The position numbers and the translations under genes were made by a program. This document shows positions 1 to 8,126 of a DNA stretch of 64,000 nucleotides, piece after piece. The first letter of the stretch is position 1. Each line of letters opens with the position of its first letter. Source of the DNA: Dyadobacter sp. NIV53 (GTDB lineage: Bacteria > Bacteroidota > Bacteroidia > Cytophagales > Spirosomataceae); NCBI RefSeq assembly GCF_019711195.1, contig NZ_CP081299.1:1426001-1490000 (forward strand), in the 5' to 3' direction. The notes under the pieces were generated by a model. That model worked only from the letters and a program-made list of their open reading frames with translations. It did no database searches and was not told where the DNA came from.

Positions 1-803
1 TTTACCGTTTTGTCATTGAACGAGATAATAATATCACCTTCCTGAAGCTGTGAGCGCGATGCAGGTGAATTTGCTTCAATGTGCGTAATAAAAATGCCCC
101 TGCGATTCGGAATTTTATAATGCTGCCGAATCTTTTCATTTACCTGCACATCCTGTAATTGTAAACCCAGATACGCCTTAAAAACTTTCCCGTCTTTAAT
201 CAACTGTCTGGCAATTTCTTTCGCAGTGTTAATATCAACCGAAAAACTCAATCCCTGTGCACCCTGGATCACGGCAGTATTAACACCAATCACCTCTCCG
301 TCTGTGTTGATCATAGGACCACCTGAATTTCCAGGATTTAATGCCGCATCGGATTGGATCACATTATCTACAAATCGGCCTGATTGTGTTTGTAAAGAGC
401 GGCCGAGCGCACTTACAACACCTGTTGTAACAGTATGCTGATAACCATAAGGATTACCAATGGCAATCACAAACTGGCCAATCTGCAATTGGCTTGCATC
501 GCCAAGTTTCGCAACTGAATATCCCTGCGTATATATTTTAAGAATGGCGATATCTGTATCCGGATCTTTGCCTACCAATGTTGCCTCTATTTCGTTTTCG
601 TTCAGTAGGCTTACCATAATTTTCTCCGCACCGTCAACAACGTGACAATTAGTGAAGACAAAACCATCAGAAGAAAATATAAAACCTGAACCGGAGCCGG
701 ATGGACGCAGCTTGCCTTTTTCGGTTTTATAAACATCTATTTTCACGACTGCGTTTTTAGTTTTTTCAACAGCCTCAATGATCATGCTTGAAAAAGTATC
801 CAT
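1..803 (-). CDS. HtrA/DegP-like trypsin-fold serine protease, partial (C-terminus beyond window)
   Basis: Translating the minus strand from the ATG at 803-801 gives an uninterrupted reading frame to the window edge. The catalytic triad is visible: His in TNCHVV, Asp in DPDTDIAIL and Ser in NPGNSGGP. The start of a PDZ domain follows (GIFITHIEANSPASRSQLQEGD). No signal peptide or membrane segment precedes the protease domain, because the protein begins MDTFSSMIIEAVEKT. A cytoplasmic S1C-family protease is therefore more likely than a periplasmic DegP. The family degrades or processes misfolded proteins and uses PDZ domains to bind C-termini. How many PDZ domains it has cannot be judged because the gene leaves the window. 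The S1C assignment is secure; the exact subtype is not. Confidence 0.93.
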   Translation of the reverse strand, partial: MDTFSSMIIEAVEKTKNAVVKIDVYKTEKGKLRPSGSGSGFIFSSDGFVFTNCHVVDGAEKIMVSLLNENEIEATLVGKDPDTDIAILKIYTQGYSVAKLGDASQLQIGQFVIAIGNPYGYQHTVTTGVVSALGRSLQTQSGRFVDNVIQSDAALNPGNSGGPMINTDGEVIGVNTAVIQGAQGLSFSVDINTAKEIARQLIKDGKVFKAYLGLQLQDVQVNEKIRQHYKIPNRRGIFITHIEANSPASRSQLQEGDIIISFNDKTV

Positions 804-960
804 GTCTGTATTTATTTATACAAACCTGAACATCAAAAATTTAACCAGACTTTAATTAATGTCAAAGTGTCAACATCTAAATTTAATTTATGCCAAAAAG
901 CCATAAAATTTTTGAGTAAATCCGGTTAAAAGGAATCTCGATATTTTACTGGAAAATGAC

Positions 961-1007
961 AAAATAAAAAAGTCCCCAAACATCCTGTAAAGATGATTGG
1001 AGACTTT
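961..1007 (-). terminator. Rho-independent terminator after the 1048-1437 gene
   Basis: Arms at 969-984 and 992-1007 (AAAGTC-c-CCAA-a-CATC against GATG-a-TTGG-a-GACTTT) pair with two single mismatches around a 7-nt loop. Read on the minus strand, the stem is followed by TTTTTTATTTT (971-961). Its position 41 nt downstream of the stop at 1048 fits termination of that gene. Confidence 0.8.
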
Positions 1008-1047
1008 AAGAGCCTGTTTACAATAAAATAGTGTGGATTATTTTTTA

Positions 1048-1437
1048 TTAAACTGCCGCATGGATCCGGCGGCTTACTGTGTTGGTTCTGATCGCTTTCA
1101 AACCTTTTATTCTTCCTTCTGTCCGGATCGAATCACTGAAAATGTAACCCGGCCCCATTGCCTGTTTAAATTCCCTGATAGCCAGGTTCAATTGTTTTCT
1201 TGAAATACCACTGTATTCCAGTTGTAACATCTGCGATTTTTCAGGGGTTAATTTTTTAAGTTTCCAATACTGAGGATGATAAATTCCGATTGGTGCCCTG
1301 AAATACCTATCATTTTTATCTTTGATTAAAAATTGCAGATTGATAATTATTTCTCTGCCTAAATTCGGAAAACTACCTTCGACTATAATCTTTGCATCTC
1401 TGTCTATTGACAGGTTAAATATTTTTTCGTGTACCAT
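1048..1437 (-). CDS. Small conserved protein of unknown function, paralogue of the protein at 18011-18313
   Basis: The product is about 129 aa. I chose the ATG at 1437 over a GTG at 1461 because the sequence from it, MVHEKIFNLSIDRDAKIIV, aligns with the start of the second copy (MIHEKNFLLDTGRMIKIII). Both proteins share a signature, APIG-(I/L)-x-HPQ-(Y/F)-WKLKK, followed by (L/I)-x-YSG-(I/V)-S-x-KQ. There is no signal peptide, membrane segment or recognisable catalytic motif. This copy has an extra basic C-terminal tail of about 25 residues (RTEGRIKGLKAIRTNTVSRR) that the paralogue lacks. A terminator follows directly, so it is probably a monocistronic unit. I do not recognise the family. Confidence 0.8.
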   Translation of the reverse strand: MVHEKIFNLSIDRDAKIIVEGSFPNLGREIIINLQFLIKDKNDRYFRAPIGIYHPQYWKLKKLTPEKSQMLQLEYSGISRKQLNLAIREFKQAMGPGYIFSDSIRTEGRIKGLKAIRTNTVSRRIHAAV

Positions 1438-1919
1438 TGTGTGTATTAATTTGTGAACCACCGATAAGAAATATGTATTGGGACGTAATGTTTTAAATAA
1501 GTCTCATCTTCCTAGAAAAGATTATGCCAAAGAATGATAATATTTCAAACTATCTTAATAAATCACAAAATAATAAACTAATATTTTAAATTAAAAGCAT
1601 TAAAACCGGTTAAACCTAGAATTATCATTACATTACTATCAAATTAGGTTACAACTCTAATATTCAGACAATCGGATAGTTACAAAATCGGTTACATAAA
1701 ATTTGTCTTTACCCATATTATTATCCTGAAATGAGGTAAAATATCAACTAAAATTATACTAACTAGTTGGCTGTAAACTAAATATTCCAATGGAGTTGAT
1801 TCCATTGGAATATTTAGTTTGTTCAACTGATTACACATTGAACACGTTTTTATTTATCTCTTCTGTTTGGAATTATCTTTATATCTACTTTTAAAATTGC
1901 TTACAAATTAATTTAACGG
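1438..1919. other. Intergenic region, no gene seen; holds a long palindrome
   Basis: This A+T-rich region separates two minus-strand genes. I see no convincing reading frame. The one clear structure is the perfect 20-bp inverted repeat listed separately at 1775-1820. The promoter of the 1048-1437 gene should lie here, but no clear TAnnTTTG box was found. Confidence 0.6.
1775..1820. repeat. Perfect 20-bp inverted repeat with 6-nt loop
   Basis: AAACTAAATATTCCAATGGA (1775-1794) and its exact reverse complement (1801-1820) flank the loop gttgat. It lies about 100 nt downstream of the DUF1508 gene stop at 1920. Neither side carries a U-run typical of an intrinsic terminator. An mRNA 3'-end stabiliser, a protein binding site or a mobile-element footprint are possible. 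Confidence 0.85.
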
Positions 1920-2249
1920 TTAAGTCAGGTCTTCAATTATTGCATTTGGAGCTTCCTGTTTTACAAGCACCATTGCGTTGTCCCTGTCAGCTACGGACAA
2001 GTATTTTTTACTTCTTCCAACTGTTTCTCCATTTCCGGCTTTCAACAAAAAAGTATAATAAATACCTTCTTTAAGTTCATAGCTCTGATCAAATCTGGCG
2101 TTCCCTCTGGCGGTATCTATTCCTTGCAAAGCAGCGTATTTGGTTGCGTAACCTTCTGATTCTAATATGATTTCCTGATTTCCGGTTGCCCTTAAACGAT
2201 AATAATACGCGGTGCTTTTGTCACTTTTAAAAATCTGAAAATTTGCCAT
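1920..2249 (-). CDS. DUF1508 (YegP/UPF0339) family protein
   Basis: The 109-aa protein contains two tandem copies of the short DUF1508 fold. The first is around residues 13-50 (YYYRLRATGNQEIILESEGY). The second is around 63-100 (YYTFLLKAGNGETVGRSKKY). This tandem beta-beta-alpha arrangement is the family hallmark. The molecular role of the family is unknown; it is cytoplasmic and common in Bacteroidota and Proteobacteria. The start is the only ATG in a good position, immediately before MANFQIF. Neighbours on both sides are separated by long A+T-rich gaps, so it is likely transcribed alone. Confidence 0.88.
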   Translation of the reverse strand: MANFQIFKSDKSTAYYYRLRATGNQEIILESEGYATKYAALQGIDTARGNARFDQSYELKEGIYYTFLLKAGNGETVGRSKKYLSVADRDNAMVLVKQEAPNAIIEDLT

Positions 2250-2475
2250 GCCATATCATTGAGTAGGTCCTTTATTCATCACTTACAGTGATTTCAAATC
2301 TATCAAATATAAATCTATTAATCAATATACTTTATACAAGTATTATGCCATTATTCGTTCTTATAGCCTTATTTTTCTACAATAACCAAATAATGCAAAC
2401 ATCCCTTTTAGGACTTATACTATAAAGTCTTTCATAATTATTATACACGCATAGAATAGCATTTAGAATAAATTC

Positions 2476-3205
2476 TCAGGCAATAGCATCACTCATTTTT
2501 CCAGATTTTTTAAGATATCTCACATAGCCGTAAACCACACCTAAAACAATAACAATTGCTATAAACAGCGTTATTTCAATGTCATTTTCAGGAGTAAGTT
2601 CGGGATATTTAAAAAGAAGAATCGCAGTGATACCGATCAGCCAGACCAGCAGTGTGTTATACTCTTTTAATATCCACCTTTTGTAATTGAACTCCATGCC
2701 GTTCATAGTAGCAGATATTCCTTTAAAGCTAATCATCCAACGGTTGACACGCTGGCAATACTGATCAAACTGTACTCCGAATTTATTGCGAAGGAAATTT
2801 TCTTCTGCCAGAACTATAGCCTGGTATATAAAGAGGAAAGCCGGTATTACTATCGCGATATAGAACAACGAATTGGAAAGTATACCGACACCAAGCAGCA
2901 TAAGAATATTACCAACATACAATGGATTACGGCAATGATTAAAAATACCTTCCGTCACCAGCCTTTCAGCATAAACCTTTTTGTCGCGGCCGCCACGGAT
3001 AATATAAGCCAGTCCAATTGTAATACCACGTATTATCTCTCCCGAAAAAGTAACAAACAGGCCTAGTATTATTGGAATTAAATAATATTTTTCTCCAAAC
3101 ACTTCGGATGTGAAAAGCTTTGGAGAAGGTACAAATAGTAACAGGTACAGAAATATAAACAGGTTGTTCCTGTATTTAAAAAAAGAAATTACCGATTTTG
3201 ATCAT
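2476..3205 (-). CDS. Isoprenylcysteine carboxyl methyltransferase-like membrane methyltransferase, interrupted by a 1-nt frameshift
   Basis: The frame open from a GTG at 3102 encodes 208 aa with several membrane helices and the ICMT/phospholipid-methyltransferase signature: RNPLYVGN near residue 60, then EENFLRNKFG..FDQYCQRVNRW. The natural start seems to lie further upstream. An ATG at 3205-3203 overlaps the stop of the preceding gene (ATGA). It reads MIKIGNFFF and then enters a 7-A run (plus strand 3178-3184), where the frame is lost. Removing one base joins it to KYRNNLFIFLYLLLFVPSP..., which supplies the missing first helix. The family transfers methyl groups from S-adenosylmethionine to lipids or lipid-like thiols at the membrane. 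The substrate is unknown. It is coupled to cmoA upstream and sits beside lipid genes. Confidence 0.8.
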
Positions 3206-3951
3206 GATTTTTTATAAGCTATCATTCCTGAAAAATTATACCATTTGAAAAACGTTTCGCAGTAAATAAATCCAGCTTCTTTAAGCAAAAGCAGGTTTTC
3301 CGATAATTTATAAGGAATCAAAACATTTTCCAGTGCTTCTCTTTTCTGAGAAATTTCCATTTCACTGTAATGATTGCGGCGCTTATAATTGTAATAATAA
3401 TTGATAAAATCCCTGTTGAAGATACTGTTTTCTGCCAGCACTTTTTCTACCAGTAATAATACACCGCCAGGGTTAAGTCCGGCATAAATATTCTTAAGCA
3501 GGCGCTCACGATAAAGCGGGCGGACAAATTGCAATGTGAGGCAAAGGATTACAACAGATGCATTTTCAATGGGCAGTTCTTCATGTAAATCGCCGACGAT
3601 CAGATCGTAAGGGCGGACAAAATTACTTTCTTTAAGCTTGGCGTCACATTTATTAAGCATTTCAATAGACTCGTCTATTCCGATAAAACGAATGTCATTT
3701 GTAATTAATTTGTCGACTTCAATCATAGTAGTCCCGGTTGAGCAGCCGAGATCGTATACAAATGATCCTTCCTTAGCATGGTCAGCTGCAATTTCGGCGA
3801 GCATACGTTGTGTTTCGTTATAAAACGGAACGGATCTGCTTACCATGTCATCAAAAACTTTTACTACTGTTGTCCCGAATTTAAAATCAGAAACCTTGGT
3901 AATTTCTTCCTTAAACACGGTATCGTGCTCAATTTTTTCTTTATCCATCAT
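3202..3951 (-). CDS. cmoA: Carboxy-S-adenosyl-L-methionine synthase (CmoA-like)
   Basis: The 249-aa class I methyltransferase fold resembles CmoA along its length. Features are FDDMVSRSVPFYNE near residue 34, the SAM-binding loop VYDLGCSTGTT near 65, the acidic IGIDESIEML, and LTLQFVRPLYRERLL....GLNPGGVLLLVEK, then YSEMEISQKREALENVLIP. CmoA converts SAM and prephenate to carboxy-SAM, which CmoB uses on wobble uridine of tRNA in gammaproteobacteria. No cmoB is in this window, so the acceptor here is open. The next gene starts inside this stop codon (ATGA), so it is translationally coupled to the membrane methyltransferase. That pairing hints at a non-tRNA use, but this is speculation. Confidence 0.82.
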   Translation of the reverse strand: MMDKEKIEHDTVFKEEITKVSDFKFGTTVVKVFDDMVSRSVPFYNETQRMLAEIAADHAKEGSFVYDLGCSTGTTMIEVDKLITNDIRFIGIDESIEMLNKCDAKLKESNFVRPYDLIVGDLHEELPIENASVVILCLTLQFVRPLYRERLLKNIYAGLNPGGVLLLVEKVLAENSIFNRDFINYYYNYKRRNHYSEMEISQKREALENVLIPYKLSENLLLLKEAGFIYCETFFKWYNFSGMIAYKKS

Positions 3952-4030
3952 TTTTCATAAGCGTTAGAATGAGTATCGTATGCAATAATGCGAATTTCCC
4001 GCTAAAATTCCACAGTATATTTTTAATTAT

Positions 4031-4064
4031 AAATATGCCTCCGGCAATTGGCAAAGGCATATTT
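4031..4064 (-). terminator. Possible hairpin terminator downstream of the fatty-acid hydroxylase gene
   Basis: AAATATGCCT (4031-4040) and AGGCATATTT (4055-4064) form a perfect 10-bp stem with a 14-nt loop, about 75 nt past the stop at 4138. A clear U-run is lacking on the minus strand (ATAATTAAAA follows). It may mark the end of the 10.7-4.1 kb operon or be a simple mRNA-end hairpin. Confidence 0.4.
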
Positions 4065-4137
4065 ATGTGATAAGAAACCGCGAACTTCAGGAAAGTTTTA
4101 AATTACTGTACTGCATTCCTAGCTAAAATGTGGCACT

Positions 4138-4788
4138 TTACTTGTCAGCAAAGTCAGAACCGAAGATTTTATCCCAAAAATTGGAACTCACACCATATCC
4201 CTTGTTACTTTCAGAATAATGGTGGGTCATGTGATGTTTTTTGAGATTTTTCCAGAAATTATTTTTGAAATTGGCATGATGCAAAGCGTAATGCGTCATA
4301 TCATAGATCAGGTAGCCTGAAATAAAACCCGAGAAAAAAGCTGCAACAACAAATTCACCCATCACGGAAGCAAACAGAAAATAAAATCCGGTTGCAAGCG
4401 GAATGCTGACGGATGGCGGCATTACCAACCGGTTGGCATCATTGGGATAATCATGGTGAACACCATGAAAAATGAAGTGGATGCGTTCCATTAATTTGCC
4501 TTTTGGCGTAAAATGGAATACGAAGCGGTGCATCACATATTCTGTAAGTGTCCAGATAAAAAGCCCGGAGGTATAATATGCCAGAAAAAGAATCCAGGAT
4601 ATTTGTCCGGGCATAAGTGCTTTCCAGGAAAAATATCCGATAACCGGAAGAAAAATAATGAGTGGTACTGTAAAATGTACTTTGGAGAGGGATTCCAGAA
4701 AATTGCTTTTGAACATACGTGAGGATTCCCGTGAGTTAGAAACAAAATTCTTTGCCATGTCATCAAGTTGGTTTGATACGTTGAACAA
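4138..4788 (-). CDS. Fatty-acid hydroxylase superfamily membrane enzyme (possible sphingolipid fatty-acid 2-hydroxylase)
   Basis: The 216-aa integral-membrane protein carries the di-iron histidine clusters of the family: HRFVFH near 86, HFIFHGVHHDYP near 103, HYALHH near 166 and HHMTHHYSE near 184. Four or so hydrophobic helices surround them. Enzymes with this arrangement (the Scs7/FA2H type) hydroxylate the 2-position of the acyl chain of ceramides using O2 and an electron donor. A sphingolipid role is supported by the ceramide-forming operon on the same strand at 13.6-16.9 kb. The start overlaps the upstream DUF4833 gene by 26 nt, so they are cotranscribed. The precise lipid substrate is inference. 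Confidence 0.85.
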   Translation of the reverse strand: MFNVSNQLDDMAKNFVSNSRESSRMFKSNFLESLSKVHFTVPLIIFLPVIGYFSWKALMPGQISWILFLAYYTSGLFIWTLTEYVMHRFVFHFTPKGKLMERIHFIFHGVHHDYPNDANRLVMPPSVSIPLATGFYFLFASVMGEFVVAAFFSGFISGYLIYDMTHYALHHANFKNNFWKNLKKHHMTHHYSESNKGYGVSSNFWDKIFGSDFADK

Positions 4789-5365
4789 TCGTTTTTCCTG
4801 TGGTAATTTCTATTCCTTTTAATTCAATATAAAGAACGTTAGGAGACCAGAAAGAACCTCCGTCGATCCGGATAAATACCCGGTTTAATACACATTTTTT
4901 ACTGTTAATGTCCGCATAAACATGATATTGGTTTTTAACGTCCTTGCGCAAATACAGAGGAAGCTTGGAATATGCAACAGAACGCAGCTCGTAATTTCCG
5001 TTTCCGGTTGCTTTGGAATTGATACCGTAAGCAAATTTGCGCTGAAGATAATTCAGGTCCCGGCGTATGCCACCTTCCGGATAACGTATCCAGAAAGAAT
5101 GAACAGGCTGTTTGTCAATTAATTTTCCATTTTCATCTACATTCAGCTGATAAACTATCGTATTGGAATTAGGATCGCGCTGGATATAAAATAACAATCC
5201 TTTCACATCCGCCGAAGTTGGAACAGGAAAAGTATCGGGATCACTCAGGTTTCCTGTTACAACCATTTCTCCGCTTTTCAGGTTTTTATTATCAAAACCT
5301 TTGAAAGAAAAAAGAAACGGAACCACAACTATTATGCCTAAAACATACTTCAAAAGAACATTCAT
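4763..5365 (-). CDS. DUF4833 protein, exported or membrane-anchored
   Basis: The 200-aa product begins with a hydrophobic signal or anchor (LLKYVLGIIVVVPFLFSF). It contains the DUF4833 pattern: LLFYIQRDPNSNTIVYQLN near residue 57, then HSFWIRYPEGG and an ending rich in beta strands. Its function is unknown. It is a regular neighbour of lipid or head-group genes here: its ATG shares one base with the stop of the PfkB gene (TAATG at 5367-5363), and its 3' end overlaps the hydroxylase gene. A periplasmic or outer-leaflet accessory role is a guess. Confidence 0.82.
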   Translation of the reverse strand: MNVLLKYVLGIIVVVPFLFSFKGFDNKNLKSGEMVVTGNLSDPDTFPVPTSADVKGLLFYIQRDPNSNTIVYQLNVDENGKLIDKQPVHSFWIRYPEGGIRRDLNYLQRKFAYGINSKATGNGNYELRSVAYSKLPLYLRKDVKNQYHVYADINSKKCVLNRVFIRIDGGSFWSPNVLYIELKGIEITTGKTIVQRIKPT

Positions 5366-6270
5366 TATTTTTCGAATACTGTACTGATGTCCTGGGTATA
5401 AGTACCCTGATTTATTACATTTTTAACCAGCTCAGGATATCCTGAAAATGGCCCCGACGTTGCAATCTTTAGAGTTGCCATAGCTGCGCCAAACTCACCG
5501 GCTTCCTGAATGGACAATCCTTTTACCTTCTGCAACAAATAACCAGCCATATAGGTGTCACCGCATCCGGTCGCATCTACAATTGCCTCAGGTTTATAAG
5601 CCGGAATTTCATGGAAATGACCGTTTGTGTAAATGACCGACCCTTTACTGCCAAGCGTAATTATCACTTCCCGCACACCCATTTCTGCCAGATATTTTGC
5701 ACCTTCCTGCACATCAGTCAGGCCGGTAACTGCATGCATTTCAAATTCGTTGGCTTTTAAGTAAGTAATGTAAGGAAGTGCCTCTTTTTTATCTGCCCAG
5801 TCTGTGTAATATACTTTTTTGTCTTTTACATATCTCAGAAACCCCTGAATATCCAATGAAACTTCTCCTTTTGACGCCAGATGTTTGATAAGTTCCAATG
5901 AAATATCGTCTGATAACAATGGGCCGAGGTGATATATTTTGGCGTCCAGTTCCGGCATTTGCCCTACGCCGAAAGGTGCCGCAGTGTGCAGTACATTCTG
6001 ATCGCGATGGTCCTGGTTATGACTGTAAATGTTTTCAAAATGAACCGTAAAATCACTTGGCAAAGCATGTACGGCAATGTTTGACTCCCTGAGCCCTTCT
6101 ACAATGTAATTTTCTTCGCTACCCAACGCCGTAACCAGGATATAATTCAGGTCAAAGTGCTGAATCGCTTTTGAAAAATAAAAGGAAGTGCCGCCGGGCA
6201 TAAATTTTACCGATTGGGACGTTACTACCTTATCCAAAGTAATATGCCCTATTGTGCAGATATCGTACAT
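5365..6270 (-). CDS. PfkB-family carbohydrate/polyol kinase
   Basis: The 301-aa ribokinase-fold kinase has the N-terminal substrate-side loop MPGGTSFYF near residue 28. The C-terminal PfkB signature, VDATGCGDTYMAGYLL near 230, contains the catalytic Asp. The family phosphorylates sugars, nucleosides or polyols with ATP; archaeal members include a myo-inositol kinase. Here it lies in a tight operon with a nucleotidyltransferase and a CDP-alcohol phosphotransferase. A role in phosphorylating the head-group precursor before nucleotide activation is plausible. The substrate cannot be read from sequence. It is coupled to the DUF4833 gene by TAATG. Confidence 0.88.
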   Translation of the reverse strand: MYDICTIGHITLDKVVTSQSVKFMPGGTSFYFSKAIQHFDLNYILVTALGSEENYIVEGLRESNIAVHALPSDFTVHFENIYSHNQDHRDQNVLHTAAPFGVGQMPELDAKIYHLGPLLSDDISLELIKHLASKGEVSLDIQGFLRYVKDKKVYYTDWADKKEALPYITYLKANEFEMHAVTGLTDVQEGAKYLAEMGVREVIITLGSKGSVIYTNGHFHEIPAYKPEAIVDATGCGDTYMAGYLLQKVKGLSIQEAGEFGAAMATLKIATSGPFSGYPELVKNVINQGTYTQDISTVFEK

Positions 6271-6327
6271 GTTGTTTTGATGATAAATTCGGGCTGTGAA
6301 ATATTGAATGCCACAGACAAAACTTGA

Positions 6328-7056
6328 TTACTGATTCATATTTTTTATTCCTTCCACAATCTGGTTAAAATCTGTAATTTCAATATCAGCCTGATGTGCC
6401 GGATTGTTTATTACCGCTGATTCCTCCCAACCTTGTACATTGAGCCAGATTGCCTTGCAGCCAAGCTCTTTCGCCGGTACGATATCTTTTACAAAAGAAT
6501 CGCCGATAACTACGCATTCTTCGGGCAGAAGTCCTAAAAAATCTGCACCTAGCTTATATATTTCCGGGTTAGGTTTTCTGATCCCAACCACGGCAGATTC
6601 AATTACTTGTTTGAAGAAGTGGTCAATCCCAAAAACTTCTAGGACTTTGTGAATATTTCCATAGAAATTTGAAACCAATACTATCGGATATTTTTCGGCC
6701 AGTTGTGCCAAAATGGGTTTTGCATTTTCTATTGTTCTCTGTGCAAAATCGTTGCAATCATTGGCGATGGATTTTGTTAGGGAAGCCACAAGGGCGTCAC
6801 CTACCTCGTATCCGTTTTCTTTTAAAAATTTAAACTGCTGTTCTATCTTCAGATACAGGGTATCATAAAAAGTATGGTCCGGCTTGATAATCGGATTGAT
6901 GGCCAATGATCTTTCTCCAAACGAATAGGCTTTTGAAAATGCCGCTTTATCTATATTGACCTGGTGTTTCTGGTAACTTTCCCATAATACAGAGCCCCAA
7001 TGCAATCCATTTGTATCAATTGTCCCACCGTAATCCACTAATAATCCCTTTATCAT
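6328..7056 (-). CDS. HAD-superfamily hydrolase (subfamily IA-like)
   Basis: The 242-aa protein has HAD motifs in order: motif I DYGGTID at residues 8-14, motif II LVSNFYGN near 130, motif III lysine in GIRKPNPEIY near 160, and motif IV VVIGDSFVKD near 185. In motif I the usual second aspartate (DxD) is glycine (D-Y-G), so the general acid/base seen in most HAD phosphatases is missing. The protein may still be a phosphatase with altered chemistry or a different leaving group. It begins 5 nt after the flippase-like gene and belongs to the same operon. A head-group dephosphorylation step is possible. Confidence 0.85.
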   Translation of the reverse strand: MIKGLLVDYGGTIDTNGLHWGSVLWESYQKHQVNIDKAAFSKAYSFGERSLAINPIIKPDHTFYDTLYLKIEQQFKFLKENGYEVGDALVASLTKSIANDCNDFAQRTIENAKPILAQLAEKYPIVLVSNFYGNIHKVLEVFGIDHFFKQVIESAVVGIRKPNPEIYKLGADFLGLLPEECVVIGDSFVKDIVPAKELGCKAIWLNVQGWEESAVINNPAHQADIEITDFNQIVEGIKNMNQ

Positions 7057-7061
7057 GCTTT

Positions 7062-8126
7062 TTATTTTTGAGCGACAGAATGCGCGTAATTTAATTTGTT
7101 TTGCGTTTCAGCATCCAAGCTTTTATCTTCAATTCCAGCCCCTTTTTTATTCATCAAAGCGAGTCCTATCAAAATCCAGAAAATCTCACGGATGCGCATT
7201 ACCACACCTATAAAAATTCCACTTGCCGCCGGCATTCCTACACTTCTCAGCGCCATGGCAAGTCCTCCTTCACGGGTTCCCAGCTGCATGGGAAAAAAGA
7301 AGATAAGATTGGCAAACAGTGATGATGCCGAGCTAACAATTAGTGCTTCAGTTATTGACATATTTAGTCCGATGGCTATTGCTGTGAAATAAATTTCTGC
7401 ACAGCCTACTACCCTGGCTGCAAATTCCAGAACCAGTGAAGAATAAAATCTTGATTTTCTGTCCGTATAAAGAATCGTTATCTGATTATCAATTTCCTGC
7501 AACGAATCTGCTTTTTCAGCTGCAAAAGCACTTGCCTTCTTTTTAATAAATGGCAGCTTTGTCAGGATATTAATCGTGCTGACTGTAAAACCTTTTTTAT
7601 AAACCCGGACAAACCAGTAACCCAAGCCCAGACTTATCAGTAACATAAATGCACAGCCGGCAAGCATCAGATTGTTTACCGGAACAAAAGCCAGGATCAA
7701 ACCAATAGAAACCAGCCAGAACATAACATGCGAAAACATGTGCATAAGGCTGTATAACAATACCGATGAAGATGCTTTGTTGATCCCAAGTTTAGGTTTC
7801 AGCTCCATGATACGGTAAGGCTCACCGCCTAACGCTACAAACGGCGTAATATAATTGATGGCATAACCTGTAATTGTCAATCGCAAAACAGACCAGAATG
7901 GCAAGTTACTCTGAGGAAGACCAGGCTCCTGAATGATTGCTTTGAATGCAAAAGCATTCAGAATATAAATCAAAAGCCAGCTGCCGATTACGGGAACAAA
8001 CCAGATACCGGTTTTTTGCATATTCAGCCATATTTCTTCCAGTCCGATGCCATATACCATATAGCCCAGGGAAAATATGCCGATCAGCAAAAAAACAGCT
8101 TTATATATTTTGGTCCCCATATTCAC
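7062..8126 (-). CDS. YbhN/UPF0104 flippase-like membrane protein (LPG synthase TM domain family)
   Basis: The 354-aa polytopic protein has about eight hydrophobic helices. It carries the family landmark GYAINYITPFVALGGEPYR near residue 89 and a second pattern, FFFPMQLGTREGGLA, near 275. The family includes the transmembrane part of MprF and many uncharacterised proteins suspected of moving lipids between leaflets. Its start overlaps the 3' end of the CDP-alcohol phosphotransferase gene by 26 nt. It may therefore move the lipid product of that enzyme, which is inference. Confidence 0.85.
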   Translation of the reverse strand: MNMGTKIYKAVFLLIGIFSLGYMVYGIGLEEIWLNMQKTGIWFVPVIGSWLLIYILNAFAFKAIIQEPGLPQSNLPFWSVLRLTITGYAINYITPFVALGGEPYRIMELKPKLGINKASSSVLLYSLMHMFSHVMFWLVSIGLILAFVPVNNLMLAGCAFMLLISLGLGYWFVRVYKKGFTVSTINILTKLPFIKKKASAFAAEKADSLQEIDNQITILYTDRKSRFYSSLVLEFAARVVGCAEIYFTAIAIGLNMSITEALIVSSASSLFANLIFFFPMQLGTREGGLAMALRSVGMPAASGIFIGVVMRIREIFWILIGLALMNKKGAGIEDKSLDAETQNKLNYAHSVAQK

